From the NCBI RefSeq assembly GCF_009740395.1, contig NZ_WOXT01000003.1, forward strand, positions 62,001 through 126,000: a stretch of DNA of 64,000 nucleotides, in the 5' to 3' direction. Origin of the DNA: Noviluteimonas gilva (GTDB lineage Bacteria; Pseudomonadota; Gammaproteobacteria; Xanthomonadales; Xanthomonadaceae). Shown here piece after piece: positions 7,764 to 16,258 of the stretch; the stretch's first letter is position 1; each line of letters starts with the position of its first letter. A model generated the notes under the pieces. The model searched no databases, had not been told where the DNA came from, and worked only from the letters and a program-made list of their open reading frames with translations. The position numbers were made by a program, and so were the translations under genes.

Positions 7764-8528
7764 ATGAATCGCATGCTCCTGTCCGCTTTCCTCGCGCTCG
7801 CAGTCGTCGCCACGTCCGCGCATTCGGCGGAACCCGAAGCAAAACCCAAGGCCACTGTCGTGCTGGTGCACGGCGCATTCGCTGATGGCTCGTCCTGGAA
7901 CAAGGTCATTCCACTGCTGCAGGCCAGGGGTCTGCATGTGGTGTCGGTGCAGAACCCGCTGAGTTCGCTGGCCGACGATGTCGCGCAGACCAAGCGCGTC
8001 CTCGATGCAGAAACCGGCCCCATCGTGCTGGTCGGTCATTCCTGGGGCGGCGCCGTCATCACCGAAGCGGGCAACCACGACAAGGTGAAAGCGCTGGTCT
8101 ACGTCGCTGCGTTCGCGCCCGAGGCCGGCGAGGCGGGCGGCGATGTCGGCAAGAATTACCCGCCGCCGCCCGGTTTGGCGCATCCGATCGCGAGCGCCGA
8201 TGGTTACCTGACCTTGTCGGCTGAAACCGTGGCGAAGGATTTCGCGCAGGACGTCGGCCCGGAAGAAGCCAACCTCATCGCCGTCACGCAGGGGCCGATC
8301 AATTCGAAAGCGTTCGATTCGAAGATCTCGAAGGCCGCGTGGGCCACGCGACCGAGCTGGTACATCGTCGCCAAGAACGACCGCATGATCCAGCCCGATG
8401 CCGAACGCGCCTACGCCAAGCGGATGAAAGCGACGACGACCGAACTCGACAGCAGCCACGTGCCGATGGTCTCGCAGCCGCAGGCGGTCGCCGACGTCAT
8501 CGTCGCCGCGGCGAATTCGGTCAAGTAG
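7764..8528 (+). CDS. Exported alpha/beta hydrolase
   Basis: A 254-residue alpha/beta hydrolase with a signal peptide (MNRMLLSAFLALAVVATSAH, cleavage near AHS-AEP), so probably periplasmic. The oxyanion segment is VVLVHGAFADGSSWNKV (about residues 32-48). The nucleophile elbow is GHSWGG (Ser near residue 93), the acid is expected in WYIVAKNDRMIQPD, and the catalytic His lies in SSHVPMVS near the C-terminus. It resembles the methyl-salicylate-esterase-like (EstC) hydrolase group. The natural substrate is unknown. An AAGGTG Shine-Dalgarno-like sequence precedes the ATG, and a second exported hydrolase follows after 19 bp, suggesting an operon. Confidence 0.88.
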   Translation: MNRMLLSAFLALAVVATSAHSAEPEAKPKATVVLVHGAFADGSSWNKVIPLLQARGLHVVSVQNPLSSLADDVAQTKRVLDAETGPIVLVGHSWGGAVITEAGNHDKVKALVYVAAFAPEAGEAGGDVGKNYPPPPGLAHPIASADGYLTLSAETVAKDFAQDVGPEEANLIAVTQGPINSKAFDSKISKAAWATRPSWYIVAKNDRMIQPDAERAYAKRMKATTTELDSSHVPMVSQPQAVADVIVAAANSVK

Positions 8529-8547
8529 CGCGGCGACGCGCGTCGCC

Positions 8548-9600
8548 ATGACACGGCCAACGAACAGGTTCGATCAGGGACGTCGTCGCCTGCTGGGCAG
8601 CGCGGCCTTCGGCGTCGCGGCTGCGCCGCTGGGATTTGCGCAGGCCATGGATGCGCAGGCAACGCCCGCGACCCCGCGCGCAGCCAGCAGCGGAGCGACG
8701 ACGCGCTTCGCGCGCATCAGCCAGGTCAAGACACGCGTCCTGGACATCGGCTACGCAGAAGACGGCCCGAAGGACGGCACGCCCGTCGTGCTGTTGCACG
8801 GCTGGCCCTACGACATCCACAGCTATGTCGATGTCGCGCCGCAACTCGCGGCGCGCGGTTATCGCGCGCTCGTTCCGCACCTGCGCGGCTACGGCACCAC
8901 ACGATTTCTGTCACCCGATGCGCTCCGGAACGCGCAACCCACCGCGCTTGCCGAGGACGTCATCGCCTTCATGGATGCGCTGCACATCGACAAGGCGATC
9001 CTCGGCGGCTTCGATTGGGGCGCACGCTCGGCGGGCATCGTCGCGGCACTGTGGCCGGAGCGCGTCAAGTCGCTGGTGGCCGTGAGCGGTTATCTGATCG
9101 GCAGCCAGAAGGCCGCGCAAGCGCCGCTGCCGCCCGAAGCGGAGTTGCAGTGGTGGTATCAGTTCTACTTCGCGACCGATCGCGGCCGCGCAGGCTACGA
9201 GAAGTACACGCACGATTTCGCCAAGCTCATCTGGAAGCTGGCTTCGCCGAAGTGGGCGTTCGACGACGCGACCTTCGACCGCAGCGCCCAATCGTTCGAC
9301 AACCCGGACCACGTCGACATCGTGATCCACAACTACCGTTGGCGACTTGGGCTGGCGAAAGGCGAGGCGAAGTACGACGCGAACGAAGCGAAGCTCGCAA
9401 CGTTTCCTCCCATCACCGTTCCGACCATCACGCTCGAAGGCGATGCCAACGGCGCGCCGCATCCGCCGCCGGAAAGCTACGCCAAGCGCTTCACCGGCAA
9501 GTACGCCCACCGGCTGCTGACCGGTGGCATCGGCCACAACCCGCCGCAGGAAGATCCCGGCGCGTTCGTGCAGGCGATCGTCGACTCCGAAAAGCTCTGA
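8548..9600 (+). CDS. Exported alpha/beta hydrolase with Asp nucleophile (epoxide hydrolase/dehalogenase-like)
   Basis: A 350-residue alpha/beta hydrolase with a twin-arginine-type leader (DQGRRRLLGSAAFGVAAAPL, residues 9-28), so likely exported folded. The core has PVVLLHGWPYDIHSYVDV with the HG-W oxyanion motif, then LRGYGTTRFL and the nucleophile elbow GGFDWGARSAG. The nucleophile is Asp rather than Ser, as in epoxide hydrolases and haloalkane dehalogenases. The catalytic His is in GGIGHNPPQEDP near the C-terminus. The HGWPYD loop favours the epoxide hydrolase-like group, but substrate cannot be fixed. It follows the first hydrolase closely and precedes an SDR, perhaps a small detoxification set. 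Confidence 0.87.
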   Translation: MTRPTNRFDQGRRRLLGSAAFGVAAAPLGFAQAMDAQATPATPRAASSGATTRFARISQVKTRVLDIGYAEDGPKDGTPVVLLHGWPYDIHSYVDVAPQLAARGYRALVPHLRGYGTTRFLSPDALRNAQPTALAEDVIAFMDALHIDKAILGGFDWGARSAGIVAALWPERVKSLVAVSGYLIGSQKAAQAPLPPEAELQWWYQFYFATDRGRAGYEKYTHDFAKLIWKLASPKWAFDDATFDRSAQSFDNPDHVDIVIHNYRWRLGLAKGEAKYDANEAKLATFPPITVPTITLEGDANGAPHPPPESYAKRFTGKYAHRLLTGGIGHNPPQEDPGAFVQAIVDSEKL

Positions 9601-9732
9601 AACCCGCCTGCGGGCTGAATTCCTTCGCTGCGCGGAAGAATGTCTGCCTGACGCGGTGGATTCTCGCAACGCGTGTGTGCACCTAGATTGGCCGGCGTCG
9701 AAACACGACGTCCCCCCATCAAGGAAACACAC

Positions 9733-10443
9733 ATGAACACCCAGCAGAAAGTCGCCATCGTCACCGGTGCATCGCAGGGCATCGGCGCCAGCCTCGTGCA
9801 GGCCTTCCGCGACCGCGGTTACCGCGTGATCGCCAATTCGCGTTCGATCAAGCCGTCCAACGACCCCGAGATCCTCACCGTCGCCGGCGACATCGCCGAT
9901 CCGGCCGTGGCGCAGCGCATCGTGCGCGAAGGCCTGGAGAAGTTCGGACGCATCGACACCCTCGTCAACAACGCGGGCGTCTTCATCGCCAAGCCGTTCA
10001 CGCAATACACCGCGGAAGACTACGCGTCCGCCATCGCCACCAACGTCGGTGGGTTCTTCCACATCACGCAGGCAGCGATCGGCGCGATGGAAAAGCAGGG
10101 CAGTGGCCACGTCGTGTCCATCACGACCAGCCTGGCCGATCATGCGATCGACGGCGTGCCGTCTGTGCTCGCCAATCTCACCAAGGGCGGCATGAACTCG
10201 GCGACCAAGTCGCTCGCCATCGAATACGCCAAGCGCGGCATCCGCGTGAACGCGGTGTCGCCTGGCGTGATCAAGACCCCGATGCATGCGCCGGAAACGC
10301 ACGGCTTCCTGGCCGCGCTGCACCCGGTCGGCCGCATGGGTGAGATCGCCGATGTCGTGCAGGCGGTGCTGTACCTGGACGGCGCGGGCTTCGTCACCGG
10401 CGAGATCCTGCACGTCGACGGCGGGCAGAGCGCCGGCCACTGA
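9733..10443 (+). CDS. SDR-family oxidoreductase lacking the catalytic Tyr
   Basis: A 236-residue classical-length short-chain dehydrogenase/reductase. The cofactor loop TGASQGIGAS (residues 10-19), the NNAG motif (LVNNAGVF, about 77-84) and the C-terminal VTGEILHVDGGQSAGH are all present. The YxxxK active site reads A-N-L-T-K (in PSVLANLTKGGMNS, about 143-156), so the usual proton-donating Tyr is an Ala. The catalytic Ser region is SITTSLADH. I recall related SDRs with a similar ALASLTKGG segment, so this looks family-wide rather than a mutation. Activity may be altered or non-redox. AAGGAA lies 7 bp before the ATG at 9733. Confidence 0.85.
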   Translation: MNTQQKVAIVTGASQGIGASLVQAFRDRGYRVIANSRSIKPSNDPEILTVAGDIADPAVAQRIVREGLEKFGRIDTLVNNAGVFIAKPFTQYTAEDYASAIATNVGGFFHITQAAIGAMEKQGSGHVVSITTSLADHAIDGVPSVLANLTKGGMNSATKSLAIEYAKRGIRVNAVSPGVIKTPMHAPETHGFLAALHPVGRMGEIADVVQAVLYLDGAGFVTGEILHVDGGQSAGH

Positions 10444-10492
10444 TCAACGCCCGCGACGAACAATCCAGCAGCGTCAACGCCGACGGCGAAGC

Positions 10493-10888
10493 TCAGGACC
10501 TGCGCTTCGCCGTCGGCTTGTTGCGGCTGCGCTCTGCCAGCATCTCGTAGTGCTTGCGCAGCTCGTCCATCTCCGATTCTTCCAACTCCTCGAGATCGAG
10601 CAACTTGTTGCTCGCCGTGCGGTTGGCCCGCAACAGTTCGTCGAGCTTGATCTGCATCGCCTCGGTATCGCGGTTCTGCGTGTTCTGGATCAGGAAGACC
10701 ATCAGGAAAGTGATGATGGTCGTGCCGGTGTTGATCACCAGTTGCCAGGTGTCGTTGAACTTGAAGATCGGCCCGCTGGCGGCCCACACGAGCAGGATCG
10801 CCAGGGCGATGATGAAGCACATCGGCGTGCCGGTGAAATGCGCGGCCTTCTTGGCGAAGCGCGTGAACAGTTTGTTGCGCGTGGTCAT
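10493..10888 (-). CDS. Low-affinity iron permease family membrane protein
   Basis: A 131-residue membrane protein of the low-affinity iron permease (Fe_lowaff) family, named from yeast Fet4-related proteins. Two helices are visible: MCFIIALAILLVWAASGPIF (about residues 23-42) and a second through NTGTTIITFLMVFLIQNTQN. The latter contains the family signature and is followed by RDTEAMQIKLDELLRANRTA. The C-terminus is charged and probably coiled coil. The bacterial members are short and their transport role is unproven. The gene converges on the upstream SDR and is divergent from the OmpA-like gene. Confidence 0.85.
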   Translation of the reverse strand: MTTRNKLFTRFAKKAAHFTGTPMCFIIALAILLVWAASGPIFKFNDTWQLVINTGTTIITFLMVFLIQNTQNRDTEAMQIKLDELLRANRTASNKLLDLEELEESEMDELRKHYEMLAERSRNKPTAKRRS

Positions 10889-11058
10889 GGGGCGGCGTCA
10901 TCTGGCGATGGCGGGAGCCTGTGGCACGGCGGGTGAACGTGGTGCGCTCACGAAAGGCGCGCTTACCGATGAGTCGGCGATTGGCCCAACGGGTAATTGC
11001 GGGCGCGCGAGCGCGGCGCGACGCTTGCGCCTCGCCATTCGTCCTGGAGGGACATGTC

Positions 11059-11856
11059 ATGGCCTGCTGGAAACCATCGAAACATTCGTTCTGGATCGCC
11101 GCGCTGACGACGTTGCTGGCCGTGGCGCCCGTGGCTTTCGCCGCGGACGGCGACAAGTCGACCGTCAAGGGCCTGATCACCGCGGTCGCCGGCGACACGG
11201 TCACCGTGCGCGACGGCAACAACGTCGATCACACGATCACGCTGACCTCGGCCACCGAGATCAAGAAGAAGGAAGGCCTCGCGGCCGTCCGCTTCGAGCG
11301 CATGCAGAAGAGCGCGCTGATCCCGGGCCTGCCCGTCACCGCCGACCTCGTCGCGCAGGGCGATCAATTGCAGGCCACGGCGATCTCGTTCCGCGCCGAC
11401 GACATGCGCACCGCGCAACAGGTCCAGGCCGGTGTCGCGCCCACCTCGACGAAGGTCGATGCGATGGGCAAGCGCATGGACGACTTCGGCAAGTACGAAG
11501 CGGTCGCCACGGCCGAAGTGATGTTCGCTTCGGGCAGCACGGCGATTTCGGAGAAGGGCAAGTCCGACCTGATGGAACTGTCGAAGAAGGCCAAGGACAT
11601 CCAGAACTACGCCGTCGTCATGCAGGGCTTCACCGATTCGACCGGCGATGCCGCCGCGAACGAACGCCTGAGCAAGCGCCGCGCCGACGCGGTCGCGAGC
11701 TATCTGCAGCGCCAGGGTGGCCTGCAGCCGGGCCGCGTCACCGCTGGTGATGGCATGGGCGTTGCCGCCGACGCGGGTTCGGGCAGCAATGCCAATGCAC
11801 GCAAGGTCGTGGTGAAACTGGTCGTCGACAAGGGCGTCAACCCCGACGCGAAGTAA
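11059..11856 (+). CDS. OmpA-family outer membrane / periplasmic protein
   Basis: A 265-residue exported protein. Signal peptide about residues 1-29 (SFWIAALTTLLAVAPVAFA before ADGDKS). A beta-rich N-terminal domain follows, with a repeat-like GLITAVAGDTVTVRDGNNVD as in DUF5666-type folds. The C-terminal OmpA-like peptidoglycan-binding domain (about residues 150-260) contains VMFASGSTAISEKGKSDL, GFTDSTGDAAANERLSKRRA and a final VVVKLVVDKG. It probably tethers the envelope to peptidoglycan. The ATG at 11059 is preceded by GGAGG at 11046-11050. A strong terminator follows 24 bp after the stop. Confidence 0.88.
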   Translation: MACWKPSKHSFWIAALTTLLAVAPVAFAADGDKSTVKGLITAVAGDTVTVRDGNNVDHTITLTSATEIKKKEGLAAVRFERMQKSALIPGLPVTADLVAQGDQLQATAISFRADDMRTAQQVQAGVAPTSTKVDAMGKRMDDFGKYEAVATAEVMFASGSTAISEKGKSDLMELSKKAKDIQNYAVVMQGFTDSTGDAAANERLSKRRADAVASYLQRQGGLQPGRVTAGDGMGVAADAGSGSNANARKVVVKLVVDKGVNPDAK

Positions 11857-11880
11857 GCCCGACGCAAGTAGGATCGAAGG

Positions 11881-11905
11881 AGCCCCGCGGAAGCGGGGCT
11901 TTCTT
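11881..11905 (+). terminator. Rho-independent terminator after the OmpA-like gene
   Basis: Perfect stem AGCCCCGC-GGAA-GCGGGGCT (11881-11900) followed by TTCTT. It lies 24 bp after the OmpA-like stop and 31 bp before copL, so it separates the two transcripts. Confidence 0.85.
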
Positions 11906-11936
11906 CACGGACGGCCGCATCGGTTACCCTGTGGCC

Positions 11937-12296
11937 ATGCGTCCGTTCCCGTTCCTGCTGCGCATCCTGTTGTGCCTGTCCTTGCTGGCGAACGGCACGG
12001 CGACGGCGTTCGCGAATGCGCGCATGGTGTCGGAGGGCGTCGCGCAGCAGGTCGCAGCGCCTTGCCACGAGATGGCCGCGACGCACGATGCACCGCCCGC
12101 CGCACCGCCTGCGTCCCACGACGATTGCTGCCCGCCCGGTGCGTGCCTGTGCAGTTGTCTCGCCAACGCCACGGCGCTGCCGGCGAATCACGTGATCGCC
12201 GCGCCGCCGCGCAACGCGGTGTTGTCCTTCGAATCGCGTAAACCGTCGCACGCGAGCCCGTTGCTCGCCAATCTCATCCGACCTCCCATCGGCTAA
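11937..12296 (+). CDS. copL: CopL-like metal-binding regulatory protein
   Basis: A 119-residue exported Cys/His/Met-containing protein at the head of a copper locus, matching CopL of Xanthomonas and relatives. Signal peptide MRPFPFLLRILLCLSLLANG then TATAFANA. Putative metal ligands are PCHEMAATHD (about residues 43-52) and the Cys cluster DDCCPPGACLCSCLAN (about 62-77). In Xanthomonas copL is needed for copper-inducible expression of copAB, which follow here in the same order. Whether protein or leader translation does the regulation is not shown by this sequence. The ATG at 11937 is preferred over a GTG six bases earlier. Confidence 0.85.
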   Translation: MRPFPFLLRILLCLSLLANGTATAFANARMVSEGVAQQVAAPCHEMAATHDAPPAAPPASHDDCCPPGACLCSCLANATALPANHVIAAPPRNAVLSFESRKPSHASPLLANLIRPPIG

Positions 12297-12372
12297 GCGG
12301 TCCATCGGCGTCCCTCGCGACGCCTTCGATGCCGTGCGCCTGCGCACGCCTGTCCGCTTTCCGGAGTGTTGG

Positions 12373-14109
12373 ATGTCTTTCGATTCTTCTTTCGACGCGC
12401 CCGCGCAGCCTGCGCGGCGCCGTTTCGTGCAAGGCCTCGCGGCCGCCGGCGTGTTCGCCGGCATCGGTGCGTGGCCCTTGCGTGCCTCACCCGGCGCGAT
12501 GCGCCAGGCCGTGCTCAACGGCACGCAATTCGACCTGCGCATCGGTGAAACACCGGCCAACTTCACCGGTCGCACGCGCACCGCGATCACCGTCAACGGT
12601 TCCATTCCCGCGCCACTGCTGCGCTGGAAGGAAGGCACGACGGTGCACCTGCGCGTGCGCAACGCGCTGCCGCCGAACTCGATCCATGGGGATCGCACGT
12701 CGATCCATTGGCACGGCATCGTGCTGCCCGCGAACATGGACGGCGTGCCGGGCATCAGCTTCGATGGCATCGGGCGTGGCGAGGCCTACGACTATCGTTT
12801 CGAAGTGCGACAGGGCGGCACGTACTGGTACCACAGCCACTCGGGCTTCCAGGAACAGGCAGGCCTGTACGGGCCGCTGATCATCGATCCGATCGCGCCC
12901 GAGCCCTTCGCCTACGATCGCGAGCACGTGGTGATGCTGACCGATTGGACGGACCTGGATCCGTCCGCGTTGTTCTCGCGCATGAAGAAGATGCCGGGGT
13001 ACGACAACTACTACAAACGCACGGTGGGCGATTTCGCGCGCGATGCGAAACGCGAAGGCGCATCGAAGGCAATCACCGACCGCCGCATGTGGAACGCGAT
13101 GCGCATGACACCGACCGACCTGTCGGACGTCAACGCGAATACCTACACCTACCTGATGAACGGCGCGACCTCGCTCGCGAACTGGACCGGCCTGTTCCGC
13201 CACGGCGAAAAGCTGCGCCTGCGTTTCATCAACGGCTCGTCGATGACGTACTTCGACGTGCGCATTCCAGGCCTGAAGATGACGGTCGTCGCCGCCGACG
13301 GCCAGTCCGTCCATCCGGTGACGGTCGACGAATTCCGCATCGCGGCTGCGGAAACCTTCGATGTCATCGTCGAACCGGCGGGCCAGGATGCATTCACGAT
13401 CTTCGCGCAGGACATGGGCCACACCGGTTACGTGAGCGGCACGCTCGCCGTGCGCGAAGGCTTGCGTGCGCCGGTGCCCGCACTTGATGCGCGCGCGATC
13501 CTGACGATGGCGGACATGGGGCACGAGACGATGTCGCACGACATGGCGGGGATGGATCACGCCGCGATGGGCCACGCGATGCCTGCGCAGTCGCATCCGG
13601 CGAGCGAAACCCGCAATCCGTTCGTCGACATGCAGGCGACCGCGCCGACGCCGCGCCTCGACGATCCCGGCGTCGGCCTGCGCGACAACGGGCGCAACGT
13701 GCTGCGTTATGGAATGTTGCGAAGCCTGTTCGACGATCCCGATGGCCGCGATCCTGGCCGCGAAATCGAACTGCATCTCACCGGGCACATGGAGCGCTTC
13801 GTCTGGGGTTTCGACGGCCGCAAGTTCTCCGAGGTCGAACCCCTCCGCATGACCTACGGCGAACGCGTGCGCGTGGTCTTGGTCAACGACACGATGATGA
13901 CGCACCCGATCCACCTGCACGGCATGTGGAGCGATCTGGAGGACGAAGACGGCGCATTCCAGGTGCGCAAGCACACCATCGACATGCCGCCCGGCACGCG
14001 GCGCAGTTATCGCGTGCACGCCGACGCGCTCGGCGCGTGGGCCTACCACTGCCACCTGCTGTTCCACATGGAAGCAGGAATGATGCGCGAAGTGAGGGTC
14101 GAACGATGA
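12373..14109 (+). CDS. copA: Copper resistance multicopper oxidase CopA
   Basis: A 578-residue periplasmic multicopper oxidase (PcoA/CopA type) that oxidises Cu(I) and sequesters copper. A Tat signal is present (PARRRFVQGLAAAGVFAG, about residues 12-29). Copper ligands are seen in all four motifs: SIHWHG (about 112-117), WYHSHSG (about 155-161), HPIHLHG (near 513) and AYHCHLLFHMEAGMM near the C-terminus, the last giving the type 1 Met. A Met/His-rich segment (about residues 378-414, MADMGHETMSHDMAGMDH and on) is typical of CopA copper storage. The ATG at 12373 is preceded by GGAG. It overlaps copB by 4 bases (ATGA). Confidence 0.96.
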   Translation: MSFDSSFDAPAQPARRRFVQGLAAAGVFAGIGAWPLRASPGAMRQAVLNGTQFDLRIGETPANFTGRTRTAITVNGSIPAPLLRWKEGTTVHLRVRNALPPNSIHGDRTSIHWHGIVLPANMDGVPGISFDGIGRGEAYDYRFEVRQGGTYWYHSHSGFQEQAGLYGPLIIDPIAPEPFAYDREHVVMLTDWTDLDPSALFSRMKKMPGYDNYYKRTVGDFARDAKREGASKAITDRRMWNAMRMTPTDLSDVNANTYTYLMNGATSLANWTGLFRHGEKLRLRFINGSSMTYFDVRIPGLKMTVVAADGQSVHPVTVDEFRIAAAETFDVIVEPAGQDAFTIFAQDMGHTGYVSGTLAVREGLRAPVPALDARAILTMADMGHETMSHDMAGMDHAAMGHAMPAQSHPASETRNPFVDMQATAPTPRLDDPGVGLRDNGRNVLRYGMLRSLFDDPDGRDPGREIELHLTGHMERFVWGFDGRKFSEVEPLRMTYGERVRVVLVNDTMMTHPIHLHGMWSDLEDEDGAFQVRKHTIDMPPGTRRSYRVHADALGAWAYHCHLLFHMEAGMMREVRVER

Positions 14110-14822
14110 AGACCCTCGTCATCGCCATTGCGCTGTTTGCGTCGGGCAGTGCGTATGCGCAGCATCACGGGCACGCCGAAACCGCGCACGACAACAGCGT
14201 GCAGACCTACGTGTTGCTCAATCGGCTGGAAGCGTTCGACGCCGACCACGGCGCGGGCCAGGCTTGGGAAGCGCAGGCGTGGATCGGGACCGATACCGAC
14301 AAGCTTTGGTTGCGAACGGAAGGCGAACGCGTCGATGGGCGCACGCAATCGGCCGGATTCGAAGCCTTGTACGGAAGGCCCGTCGCACCGTGGTGGGACC
14401 TGGTGGCCGGCGTGCGGCACGACGTCAAGCCGGGCGCATCGCAGGATTGGGCCGCGCTGGGCGTGGTCGGTGTTGCGCCGTACAAGGTCGAAGTCGAGGC
14501 CACCGCGTACCTGGGCGCTTCAGGGCGAACCGCCGCGCGCATCGAAGTCGAATACGACGTGCTGTTCACCAATCGACTGATCCTGCAGCCGCTGGTGGAA
14601 GCCAACCTCTACGGCAAGGACGATCCGAAGCGCGGCATTGGCGCGGGGCTGTCGACGATCGAAGCGGGGTTGCGCCTGCGTTACGAGGTGCATCGTCAAT
14701 TCGCGCCTTACGTCGGCTTGGTTTACGAGCGCGCGTACGGCGAGACCGCGGATCATCGACGCATGGCGGGCGAGGGCGCCGGCGATACGCGCCTGGTGGC
14801 GGGCGTGCGCGTCTGGTTCTGA
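14106..14822 (+). CDS. copB: Copper resistance outer membrane protein CopB
   Basis: A 238-residue outer membrane beta-barrel of the CopB/PcoB family. Signal peptide MKTLVIAIALFASGSAYA. The mature N-terminus is short and His-rich (QHHGHAETAHD), whereas many CopB proteins carry a longer Met/His-rich region. The barrel is recognisable by LNRLEAFDADHG, WIGTDTDKLWLRTEGERVDG and the closing DTRLVAGVRVWF with C-terminal aromatic. It is translationally coupled to copA by an ATGA overlap. No copC, copD or copRS is present, so the locus is the minimal Xanthomonas-type copLAB set. Confidence 0.93.
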   Translation: MKTLVIAIALFASGSAYAQHHGHAETAHDNSVQTYVLLNRLEAFDADHGAGQAWEAQAWIGTDTDKLWLRTEGERVDGRTQSAGFEALYGRPVAPWWDLVAGVRHDVKPGASQDWAALGVVGVAPYKVEVEATAYLGASGRTAARIEVEYDVLFTNRLILQPLVEANLYGKDDPKRGIGAGLSTIEAGLRLRYEVHRQFAPYVGLVYERAYGETADHRRMAGEGAGDTRLVAGVRVWF

Positions 14823-14833
14823 TGCACGCTTCG

Positions 14834-14866
14834 GCGGCCGGCCCAGTATTTCTACTGGCCGGCCGC
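14834..14866. promoter_or_regulatory. Extended palindrome containing a perfect CAGTA-N4-TACTG site
   Basis: The 14-mer CAGTATTTCTACTG (14844-14857) is flanked on both sides by complementary GC arms, making a 33-bp near-perfect dyad with one unpaired C on the left. The core is exactly the reverse complement of the site at 22367-22380. It ends 80 bp before the start of the exported-protein gene at 14938 and begins 21 bp after copB. It may be an operator, or it may also act as the copB terminator hairpin, although no T-run follows. Confidence 0.55.
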
Positions 14867-14937
14867 AAAGTGGAATTGCGGTGGCTCCACGCGCGCCCGG
14901 CCCGCATTGTTGGGGCAGGGCCTCCAGGAGATCCGGC

Positions 14938-15369
14938 ATGCGCACGTCCTCTCTCATCCTGTTCCTCGCCGCCATGCTCGTCGTCGGTGGCGCCACCGCT
15001 CAGTCCACGGAGGGGTTGCGGGCTCCCAGCGCGGCCGCGGAGAAGCGGCCCGGCGATGCATCGAAGAGCTGGACCATCAATTTCGATCGCACCGCCAAGA
15101 GCGATGGGCAGATCAAACTCCTCGTCTGGCAGAACGACCAGGACGCGCCGACGGAGATCGTCGTGCCGATCACGAAGGGCCAGACGGAGAACAGCATCGC
15201 GCTGCAGACCCGCGAGCTGTTCCGCGACATCCTCGGCGTGAAGGATTTCGAAACCAACAATCAGAAGGGCAACGTCTTCGTGCGCATCAAGCACGGCGAG
15301 CGGCGCTTCAGTGTCCAGGTGGCGGAGAACACCGCCGAGGGCGTGGTGATCGACCTTTACGCGCGTTGA
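14938..15369 (+). CDS. Exported hypothetical protein
   Basis: A 143-residue protein with a signal peptide (MRTSSLILFLAAMLVVGGATA, cleavage before QSTEG), so periplasmic or secreted. I do not recognise the family. The mature part has an unstructured start (GLRAPSAAAEKRPGDASK), then a compact alternating region (WTINFDRTAKSDGQIKLLVW) and a C-terminus ending in VVIDLYAR. No cysteines or metal motifs are seen. AGGAG lies 7 bases before the ATG. The BASS-type transporter gene starts 7 bp after the stop, so they form a two-gene operon, with a CAGTA-N4-TACTG palindrome 80 bp upstream. Confidence 0.75.
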   Translation: MRTSSLILFLAAMLVVGGATAQSTEGLRAPSAAAEKRPGDASKSWTINFDRTAKSDGQIKLLVWQNDQDAPTEIVVPITKGQTENSIALQTRELFRDILGVKDFETNNQKGNVFVRIKHGERRFSVQVAENTAEGVVIDLYAR

Positions 15370-15376
15370 GACGTCG

Positions 15377-16255
15377 ATGGATCCCAAACACATCGTCATC
15401 TTCGCGTTCCAGCTGAGCATCATTTGCACGGTGTTCGGCTATGGGCTGCACAGCTCGCGCAATGATCTGCTCTATCTGTGGCGCCGGCCCGGGCTGCTGG
15501 TGAAATCGCTGCTGGCGGTGTTCCTCATCATGCCGATCATCGCCGTGGTGATGGAGGAGGTCTTCGAGTTCCGCCGCACGACGGAACTTGCGCTCGTCGC
15601 GCTCGCGTTGTCGCCGTTGCCGCCGCTGCTGCCGACCAAGACGGACAAGGCCGGCGGCGAACACTCGTTCATGGTGGCGTTGCTGGTGACGCTGTCGCTG
15701 ACCGCGATCATCGCGATTCCGCTCTCGGGTTTGATCCTGGGCTGGATGTTCCACCGCGAGTTCTCCGTCTCGCTGGGCAAGATCACGCAAATCGTCCTGA
15801 TGATGATCGTGGCGCCGTTGCTGATCGGCTTCGTGGTGCGGCGGCGCTGGCCCAAGCTTGCGCGCTGGTTGATCCCCGTCGTCGGGCGGATCGCGAACAT
15901 CCTGTTACCGCTGGCGGTAGTCGCCTTGCTCGCGGCCGCATGGCGCGGGATCTGGTCGGCTTTCGGCGACGGCACCATTTTCGCCATCACCTTCTTCGTC
16001 GTCATCGGCCTGGCCGTGGGGCATTGGCTGGGGCGGCCCGAACGCGGGCATTCGGTCGTGCTCGCACTGGCGAGCGGCTGCCGCCATCCCGCGATCGCGT
16101 TGACCATCGCTTCGGCGAATTTCCCCGACCTCAACTTCGTCGGCACCGTGCTGCTCTACGTGCTCATTTCGGCGATCGTCGGCGTGCCGTACGTGATGTG
16201 GCAGCGGCGCGCGGAATGTCCGCCGTCGCCACCGCCGGCGACGCGACCGCCCTGA
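15377..16255 (+). CDS. BASS-like (bile acid:Na+ symporter fold) membrane transporter
   Basis: A 292-residue inner membrane protein with about nine or ten helices in the arrangement of the bile acid:sodium symporter superfamily. Indicators are the polar segment LSPLPPLLPTKTDKAGGEHS in the N-terminal half (a crossover-helix-like stretch) and LALASGCRHPAIALTIASAN (about residues 229-248) in the C-terminal half, where BASS proteins carry sodium-binding residues. Substrate unknown. The C-terminus is a short Pro-rich cytoplasmic tail. It follows the exported-protein gene by 7 bp. The convergent QEGLA gene ends 3 bp away. Confidence 0.78.
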   Translation: MDPKHIVIFAFQLSIICTVFGYGLHSSRNDLLYLWRRPGLLVKSLLAVFLIMPIIAVVMEEVFEFRRTTELALVALALSPLPPLLPTKTDKAGGEHSFMVALLVTLSLTAIIAIPLSGLILGWMFHREFSVSLGKITQIVLMMIVAPLLIGFVVRRRWPKLARWLIPVVGRIANILLPLAVVALLAAAWRGIWSAFGDGTIFAITFFVVIGLAVGHWLGRPERGHSVVLALASGCRHPAIALTIASANFPDLNFVGTVLLYVLISAIVGVPYVMWQRRAECPPSPPPATRPP

Positions 16256-16258
16256 CGC

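Noticed and set aside
13498-13610. Met/His-rich stretch in copA as a separate metallochaperone or a repeat artefact
   Set aside because: The reading frame continues unbroken into the C-terminal copper motifs; Met-rich segments are a normal part of CopA.
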